NCBI GenBank assembly: GCA_963971425.1
Contig: OZ020517.1
Coordinates: forward strand, 11,534,501-11,598,500
Reading direction: 5' to 3'
DNA length: 64,000 nucleotides
Source: Bryoerythrophyllum caledonicum
Taxonomy: Eukaryota > Streptophyta > Bryopsida > Pottiales > Pottiaceae
Program-made: the position numbers and the translations under genes
The notes under the pieces: generated by a model
What the model was told of the DNA's origin: nothing
The model's database searches: none
Seen by the model: only the letters and a program-made list of their open reading frames with translations
In this document: piece after piece, positions 57,021 through 64,000 of the stretch
Numbering within the stretch: position 1 is the first letter of the stretch
Layout: the number at the start of each line of letters is the position of its first letter

Positions 57021-57064
57021 AAAGATGACACTCACCATCATATCTCATCTTTGCGTTTCTTCAG

Positions 57065-57260
57065 CACACAACTAGTCTTTCCTAACTCTTCATAGCTATT
57101 AGGTCAATGGAAGAGCTTGGTGGTGTCGCAGCTCAAGTTAGAACTTGCTTTTAGTAGCCTTGGAGAAGGAAGAGGTTGTGATGATCTCAACCGCCTTTCT
57201 TCTCTTTGAGTTGATTATTGAAACTTGGAGCTATTTAGAGTTGATCTTGATAAATGATAT
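57065..57260 (+). repeat. Intron-type MITE family, partial copy
   Basis: AATGGAAGAGCTTGGTGGTG and GAGCTATTTAGAGTTGAT match the family seen in DUS3 introns. Terminal repeats are lost. Confidence 0.55.
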
Positions 57261-57589
57261 TTTGATAAATGATATTGTATCTTGATAAATGATACCACGA
57301 GTTCATGATATTTTGCAGTTTCATAATCATTCACGTGCATTATGTAGTCAAGTCTGCATTACGAGGTGTAATGTGTATCAAGGTTCCTCTTACAGTGGCT
57401 GATTGATTGCCTTCATGTCCTTACATACCAGAATCTGTTTGTTATAAATTCATATAGAAATCACGATTGTTGTTTCACTTTTCCACTGAATGATTTCCTA
57501 AATAGTGGTGAAAACCATCAATATAATGAATATAGCCATGAGCAAGTCACTAATTGTTCACATGTTAACTTACATTAAAAAAGATAACA

Positions 57590-57824
57590 TTAACCCTTAA
57601 TCGTCAATCGGGAACCGAGTATACAAGCATGTTTTTTTTTTTCTGTAGAATACAAAAAAAGTTCTAAAGTTTAGCAAGACTTACATCTTTGGATTGTAGA
57701 TCTTTAACTAAAATCTTTCATTTGAAGGTCATTTCAATATGTGAACCTCATCATGTTCAAATACGACACTATACACGTAGAATATTGTGGCCACTAGTAG
57801 CACCTTTTGACGTTTAAGGCTTAA
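57590..57824. mobile_element. piggyBac-like MITE family B, copy 3
   Basis: TTAA-CCCTTAATCGTCAATCGG at 57590 and TGACGTTTAAGGC-TTAA at 57824, with AATCTTTCATTTGAAGGTC and GTAGAATATTGTGGCCACTA inside. 235 bp, no ORF. Confidence 0.75.
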
Positions 57825-59062
57825 AAGATGTTATCTTCACATGTTGCAGCAAATTACTACTTTGATTGCCTTATTTGATACAAAACCAAGGTTTAGTACC
57901 AATGATCATGTGTTGATTCTCATGAAAACATGTCTCACACTTGTTCTCATTCCAAAACTATTGTGAGTTTTTGTTCTTACTAAGTCAGATATCAATTTGT
58001 ATACAGTCTTTCAATTCAATCATTCAGTAGACACATGTAATGTCTCCTTTCACTACAAGTTCTCTTGTTGCCCTTCACTCAAAAGCGCCGCCCTTCACTT
58101 ACGTAGATGGAAAAGGGTTGCTAGTAGTGTTCAGTCACTTGTCACCTCGCAAGGATGTGAATTGTACTCACCTTCGTTCACATGTTTCTTTGCATGCTTT
58201 GTTCATGGGTATCACATTCTAAACACAGACATATTCAGACAAGAAGAGATGGACATTGACTTGTTTGCCCAGACTCAAAACTAGAAAAACAAAAAAACAA
58301 AAACAAAAAAACAAAAAACAAAAAAACAAAAAACAAAAAAACAAAAACAAAACTTTTTGGATTCTCAGTGAATGAAGGGTATCACTTTTTGAATGAGAAC
58401 AACTGGGAGGTTGCAAGTAATGTGAGTTGGTGGGCAAAGCATGGACAATGGCTGAATCTATGGGTGTAATAGATTATGTAAAACATCATATAGGCAACGG
58501 ATACATCTCACTTTCCTACAATCGTTGGTCTTAGGGTGGGCCTTTGAAATGCCTGCTCCAATGCCTTTGGTGTTGGTCTTGTTCAATGACAGTTAGGAAA
58601 TCCTACAAAGTCCTAGTTTCCAATACCCGCGAAGGTTGCCTGTAGCGCCCGCACCATGCCAAAAGGTGCGGCAACGATCAGAAAATAGTCGCTCGTCCTT
58701 AAAGATCAGTGCATCGCCACAGAAGTGACGTGCACCAATTTTGAGGGAATTTTATGGAACGCAGCATTATGATGTTTTCAAACGTAGAGAGTAGGACATA
58801 TACCGAGAGTGAGTATGATGTTTCTTCTCAGCAACATTGGCATGACTTTGCATGTAGTTGTACATGGTGATGAGATGTTTCTTTCACATAAACCAAAAGC
58901 AAATTGTGTGGCCTGAGAACAATGGGCTCAAGAAGGAAGTTGATGCCTGCATTAAACGAGTCCATGTCCATTCAGATGTACACACTGATTCATACCATCA
59001 ATGACATTCACATCTGCCTCCATCGCTTAAAGAAATCCTTCACAAGAAAAAACACAACTGAC
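57825..59062. other. Intergenic, with an (AAAAACAAA)n tract
   Basis: Low-complexity A/C tract at about 58284-58352. No gene seen. Confidence 0.4.
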
Positions 59063-59363
59063 CTAACCCTTTAACAACAGAGCCTTGCCCGCCGTCCTCA
59101 AATTTCTTACGATTTAATAGATTCTGCACGACGACATAATCTACACTAGGAATTCATTGCATTGCTCACTTTTTTCATATAAATAATTGTAGTTTGTTAT
59201 TGCCTTAACCGATTGGAGATCGGAAAGATGGGTTAGATGGTGGAAAGTACAACGCACAACCACTTCGGCAAGTGCAAATCAATCCAGTGGTTCAATCAGC
59301 CGTGGCTCCCCAAAAACTGGCCTAATCGAGCACATTTGGGCTATTTCGTTGTTAAAGGGTTAA
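59063..59363. mobile_element. piggyBac-like MITE family A, copy 2
   Basis: CTAA-CCCTTTAACAACAGAGCC at the left and CGTTGTTAAAGGG-TTAA at the right; the left flank has one change from TTAA. Colinear with 32681-32980. Confidence 0.75.
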
Positions 59364-60023
59364 GCTAGGGTACTTTTAGCCATCATTGGTAGATGTCGAT
59401 AAAAACATATTTTGAATGAATGTCATATTCAGAAAAATTGGGATAATTTCAGGAATTTGGATCTACACATGCGCCCTGAAATGTAGGTATATCTTACATT
59501 CGAAAGCAAAAGAGTCTATTCAACTCAATTTGAGCTCAACGTGGGACTTCGAAAAATATGCCGTCAGAAGCATATTTTCAAGGCCTTTCCAATGGTACAA
59601 TATGAACTTGCTAATTCTCAAATAGTTGACATGCTTGCCATGTTTTGACACATAAGTGAATAATGTTTTTGAAAGTCTTGTTTTTCTTGGCTAATAATTT
59701 TGTGCAGCTTGAGACTTGTGAGGGCATAGAGGGACTGCACCTTGAAGTCTTATTCTGTCCACCACGTTAGTGAGTACATCATGCTTCAGTACATGCATTG
59801 AAATGTCATCTTGTGGCAAAAGCCACTCAGGCAATACTTAGTCTGCGTTTTCTGGGACACTATGTTGCTTGTCTGAAACTATGGTGACATTCAAGTGAGG
59901 TACATGGTGTGAAAGTTACTCAAATGGACGCCCAATTTAACCGGTCACAAATCATTTGCTTGGATGTCCCGCATTTCATGTACAAGGGTTGATTTACCCT
60001 TGCACTTAGAATCCAACACTACG

Positions 60024-60836
60024 TTAACCCCTAAAGGACCAAAGTCCCTTCGAGGGACATTTTGAGTTTGGGAAGGTACCACCTTCTCAATTCTAGGCAT
60101 TATTTTCTGAGATTTTTTATTGAATTGACAACTTTTGATTAGCTTTGCGTAGACACAAATTTTGTAGAATTCCAACTTACGGTTCAAAAGTTACAACTTA
60201 TTTTCACTTACATATACAAATAGTGCAGCGATTTAGTGTGACATATCACAAATACTGTCACTAAACTTTAATAACTTCTAAATTCAATAGAAATTCGACT
60301 TTTTGTCCATTTGAAAGAAAGAAAATTCCCTCTTGGAAAAGAAATTGAGATCTTTGCATCGACCATACGGATATGTGAATTTCAAAAATTTGAGAAGGAT
60401 ATGATATATGCAAAATATTAAGTGTATTGTTGATTCTCAGCATATAGTTGCATTGCAAAAAATTTTAGGACATCTTCTACACCTCTTCTACTTCTAAAAT
60501 TTTGTGCACATGTGCCTAACATGATCCTTTTCAAGTTAACATAATAAATTCATGTCCCATAGTGCAAAAAGTTGCCATAGAAGGTGGTCCAAGTTTGTTG
60601 AAGGTGTTTAGTATGACCTCAAAAAGAGATTATGTCTCACTTCAAAGGCTGATATCTTTCAATGTGCGGTCAAACTTACCAAAATTTTCACCACACACTC
60701 TCATACAAATCTAGTACAAGATCCTACGGTTAAATTTTGAGAAAAAATATTTTGTATCATTTCGTGTTGAATGCGTTGAAAATGGCAGTTTTGGAGTGAT
60801 TTTGACGGGGAAATGTCTTGGTCCAATAAGGATTAA
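60024..60836. mobile_element. piggyBac-like MITE family D, copy 2
   Basis: TTAA-CCCCTAAAGGACCAAAG at the left and CTTGGTCCAATAAGGA-TTAA at the right, 813 bp. It is AT-rich with no transposase. Confidence 0.7.
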
Positions 60837-60887
60837 CTATGGTATCACGTGTGGCTTGACATTTAGTGACACTTACCTCACTCTATA

Positions 60888-61131
60888 TTTACCCTTTTAA
60901 GGACAAGAAGCCCATAGGTGGCCACTTTTAGAGTAACTTGCAAATTGGTGGACCTATACTTCATCTATATTTGATTGGCGGCCTAATTTAAGTTCCTTGG
61001 ATGTGGTGAGAATGTGCGCAGCAGTGTGATTGGCGAACTATAGTGATATTTGTAGTGACTAATCACGGTGAAATGTACCCACTCGCGGCATATCCAAGGC
61101 CTCGTCGTAGGTGTCGTCTTTAATGGGTTAA
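60888..61131. mobile_element. piggyBac-like MITE family C, single-unit copy
   Basis: TTTA-CCCTTTTAAGGACAAG at the left and GTCTTTAATGGG-TTAA at the right, colinear with 42605-42903 (CATAGGTGGCCACTTTTAGA, AAATGTACCCACTCGCGGCA). Confidence 0.7.
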
Positions 61132-61363
61132 ACAAGTTGAAATTTAGACTTTGGTATACAATGAGGTAAATGGTAGTAAATGTCAAGCTAAGCTAGAAAC
61201 TAGAGGAACCTAACACTATATGTGCACACATAACTTTAGTTCTACTCAAAATTTTAGTGAAGTTGACAAATATTGTTAGATTTTCATTAATTGTTAGCCA
61301 AATTTAGGCGTCTATTGACATTTAGTATTTTTGTTTGTATTTTTGTATTGCAACACTACAGAA

Positions 61364-61870
61364 CAAGAAGAAGAACTCTAGTCTTTAAGAGGGTGCGGCA
61401 TGAATAGAGTGTATGTTTGTTCCAGCACTAAGTCTATATCCACATGACATTGGTTAGCAACATGGAACTACTCCTCCCTCATAATGGTAGACACTTTGGG
61501 ATAAGTAACCAAAAACCACAAAAATGTGACCAAGGACATGTGCCATATAACTAGCAAAGTGGCAAATGAAATTAATAAAAGTACGAGTAAGTATTGTCTA
61601 TCATTTATGACATTGTACATACTATTGTGGTATAAGATTTATTGTAGGCTTTATGGTGGATCTTTTAATTCTAGTAGAAGTTGGTTGTACTTTAGTCGTC
61701 TTTATATGAAAGTATTCACATTACGTGTTAGGTTGCTACAGTGTTGATGTTTTTGAAGGTGTTTCTAATTGAGCTAGTTGGGGTTCTGAACTTTTCTTCT
61801 AGAAATCCAATAGATGAGATGGGTGCTATTGTTTTTGCTCCTACTACAAGTTTATGGATTTTAATTTTAT
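61364..61870 (-). mobile_element. 5'-truncated LINE fragment (3' end)
   Basis: The R tail at 61364-61500 (AAGAAGAAGAAC, ACATGACATTGGTTAGCA, CTCCTCCCTCATAATGGTAG) is followed by a decayed coding end whose minus strand reads NTFKNINTVAT, like NTFREINTIAI of the 22 kb copy. Confidence 0.65.
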
Positions 61871-63014
61871 ATTAAGGTCATTAAAATATCTAAAAATCTC
61901 CCTCAAACCCTTAAATTATTGATTCCTTAAATGGAAATGTAATTAATTATTGGATAAAAGATGAGATTTTTTTCCAAAACTACATGATTTGTTGTTACAA
62001 AACATTTCACCATTTGTTTTCTTGCATATGTCACCAACATTGAAGGTGCTCATGGCGTAAGATTGAGACTCCTTAACATAAAGAGGAAATTCTTAGCATG
62101 AGTTTGAATGATTTATTGTGATACAATCGTAAGGAGGTCATGATCTTAGGTCTCATGTCCTTTTGGAAATCATGACGCATGTATGTAAATGAGCGGAGTT
62201 GGCTTGTCTTTCCATCAAAGCATGCAATCTTCACATTTGGTTCAATGGTCCTAGCCAATGATAAAGGACAATTTGGTTTAGTTATTTGTGTAATCACTCA
62301 TGGTTTAAGAAAATTATACCCTTCATATATTAATAAATGTTATTGTTGTTTGTGTCTTTTCACCTACTAATAGAAAATAAAAATTCATTCATTTTATTCA
62401 TTAAAAATGAGAAAAGAGGTCAAACTCTTGGTAGTTTTATTTGTAATTGCAAAAAACTCCAAACTCATCCAAATTTTTAATAAATAACCCCCATCAATTT
62501 AATATTTTAATGGAGGACTTGGTGGTGTCTTTCTTGGAATCCTTATTTAGTATGGAAGGGATTGGTGGTCTCTAAAATCAAACTAAAACTAATTCCAAAC
62601 ATATTTGTTGTCTTTGAATTAATTATTAAGTTTAGAGCTATTAAGACCAATTTTGTTGTTTTAAAATGAGAAAAGAGTTCAAAGCTTATGGTATCCATAC
62701 CTGGCTTCACAAAACTCTTTTCTTTACCAATAATTAAATTATATATATGTTGTATTTTTCATTTAGGAAAAGAAAGCAATAGCAAGCTTATTGGTTTCTA
62801 AATTTCAAGACTTGTGAAATGAGGGTCGCATTATACATTGGCTAGAACATCCATAGTTTTTGAAATTGCATAGTAAAGTGTACAAATTGGAAGTTTTAGG
62901 TGGTCAGAGGATGAAGTTAAAAAAGCCAAAATATCCAAAAAAAAATTTGATTAAATGTTTAAAAATTAGAAAGATGTATGAACTAACAATAAAAAAATTG
63001 ATCAATTTTGATTG
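61871..63014. other. Intergenic with decayed MITE pieces
   Basis: At 62395-62435 and 62505-62715 pieces of the intron MITE family occur (GAGAAAAGAGGTCAAACTC, GGATTGGTGGTCTCTAAAAT, TTATGGTATCCATACC). No gene seen. Confidence 0.4.
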
Positions 63015-63756
63015 ATTTTCACCTCGGGGGGTTCACTGGCGAAAATTGTAGGAACCACGTGCGATAAAAAATAGGGTCAATTATATTCACCTTCCGTAAA
63101 TTTTGGAAAAATATTATATGGAATATACACTATCATATAATTGTGAAACATCATTATAAATAATATAGCATAGCAAATAAACTGGAGTTTTAGGAAATCA
63201 GTAGATGTACAATAGTATATTAAATAAGGGGTAGAAAGGGTGATTAGTAGACTCAAGAGCTACATCCTCTTAGAAATTCCGGAATGGATGAAAAATACGA
63301 GATTGTCGTTGAAAATTCTCGGATGAATGTCTTGCGGTTAGAATGACATGGAAAAAATTTAAGTCTATTCAAGAACACGGGATAGAAGGAAAAAAATGAG
63401 ACTAAAAGAACCAAAAACAAAATGAGGTGCAAGCAAGGGAGTAGGAATCATATTAAGAGTTCAAGGAATAAAAAGGGAGAAAACATCAATAAGACAAGTT
63501 CAAGTCAAAAATGTGGTGAAACAAAATATGGGAGGTGAGCAAAAATACGTATAAATAAAATACCCCATTTTAAAATGCTCGTTTGGAAAAATTATAAATA
63601 CCAATATGGTGCTTTTAATTTCCAACACTTACCTTTACTTCAAAAAATACCATGCCTTTTAATGAACTTTCCAAGGTAAATAGCCCCCCTCCAAATAGGG
63701 CATTGTTGCACGTGTATACAAAAAATTAGAGGGAGTGAACCCCCCGAGATTTTCAC
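63015..63756. mobile_element. TIR element with perfect 15-bp ends and perfect 8-bp target duplication
   Basis: CTCGGGGGGTTCACT (63023-63037) and AGTGAACCCCCCGAG (63734-63748) are exact inverses. ATTTTCAC lies directly outside both ends (63015-63022 and 63749-63756). The 726-bp interior is AT-rich without a transposase. Eight-base duplications are typical of hAT elements, though the terminal bases are not the usual CAG/TAG. Confidence 0.88.
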
Positions 63757-63772
63757 AAAGAAAGTACCACCA

Positions 63773-64000
63773 TTAATCCTTAAAGACCAAAAGTCTCGAG
63801 GCATATCTATTGCAAATTTGAGGAATGTTTTGATGATTGCAGTTTATATTTCAAATTCTTTAAATTTAGTACAAAGATGCAAGGAGATACAATCTACTTT
63901 GAAATATAACTTTCATTCTCATCAAATCTATAGATATAAAAAAAATTGCCATCCCTAAATTTTTTTGTTGACAGCATGCATGTCAAACATATCCAATTTT
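63773..64000. mobile_element. piggyBac-like MITE family D, left end running off the window
   Basis: TTAA-TCCTTAAAGACCAAAAG resembles the left ends at 43799 and 60024. The right end lies beyond the window. Confidence 0.45.

Overview
The window looks like nuclear DNA from a plant-lineage eukaryote (Streptophyta). Three intron-rich host genes have clear plant-type relatives, GT-AG introns dominate, and TTTAGGG/CCCTAAA plant telomere-type motifs occur twice. The repeat fraction (hAT gene of the ZNF862-like type, probable piggyBac-type MITEs with TTAA targets, an RNase H-bearing LINE, PIF/Harbinger) is unlike a typical flowering plant. I infer a charophyte alga or other early-diverging streptophyte; a Chara-like genome is a guess, not a demonstration.

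Host genes. (1) 1044-5180 (+), nine exons, a WDR44-like WD40 protein of 944 codons, including one GC-AG intron. (2) 12189-18369 (-), ten exons, a complete DUS3-type tRNA-dihydrouridine(47) synthase of 734 codons, whose introns are loaded with one MITE family. (3) 34951-37864 (-), nine exons, a complete cyclophilin-40 (CYP40/SQUINT type) of 376 codons with PPIase and TPR parts. All exon phases were checked by hand and close without a break.

Mobile DNA. 7592-10875 (+) is a two-exon hAT transposase gene carrying four in-frame stops. 21551 to at least 30344 (-) is a nearly full-length APE-type LINE with ORF1, endonuclease, reverse transcriptase and RNase H; ORF1 contains a perfect 2A-like ribosome-skipping motif (CGDIETNPGP), and an extra domain lies between RT and RNase H. 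Three further 3' pieces of the same LINE family lie at 40.7, 45.1 and 61.4 kb. A tRNA-headed SINE at 41.65-42.0 kb (and a headless copy at 56.8 kb) ends in the same 3' tail as the LINE, so the two look like a SINE/LINE partnership. A decayed PIF/Harbinger element with a Myb/SANT-like ORF facing a DDE transposase lies at 50.4-52.9 kb, with another tRNA-type SINE inside it. About a dozen short elements bounded by TTAA and CCC...GGG ends form several piggyBac-like MITE families. Two Tc1/mariner-like MITEs (TA target) and one 726-bp TIR element with a perfect 8-bp target duplication were also found.

The rest, especially 39.8-40.7, 44.6-45.1, 47.1-49.3 and 57.8-59.1 kb, is AT-rich intergenic sequence where I see no gene. 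No rRNA, intact tRNA gene, CRISPR array, LTR element or virus-like element was recognised.
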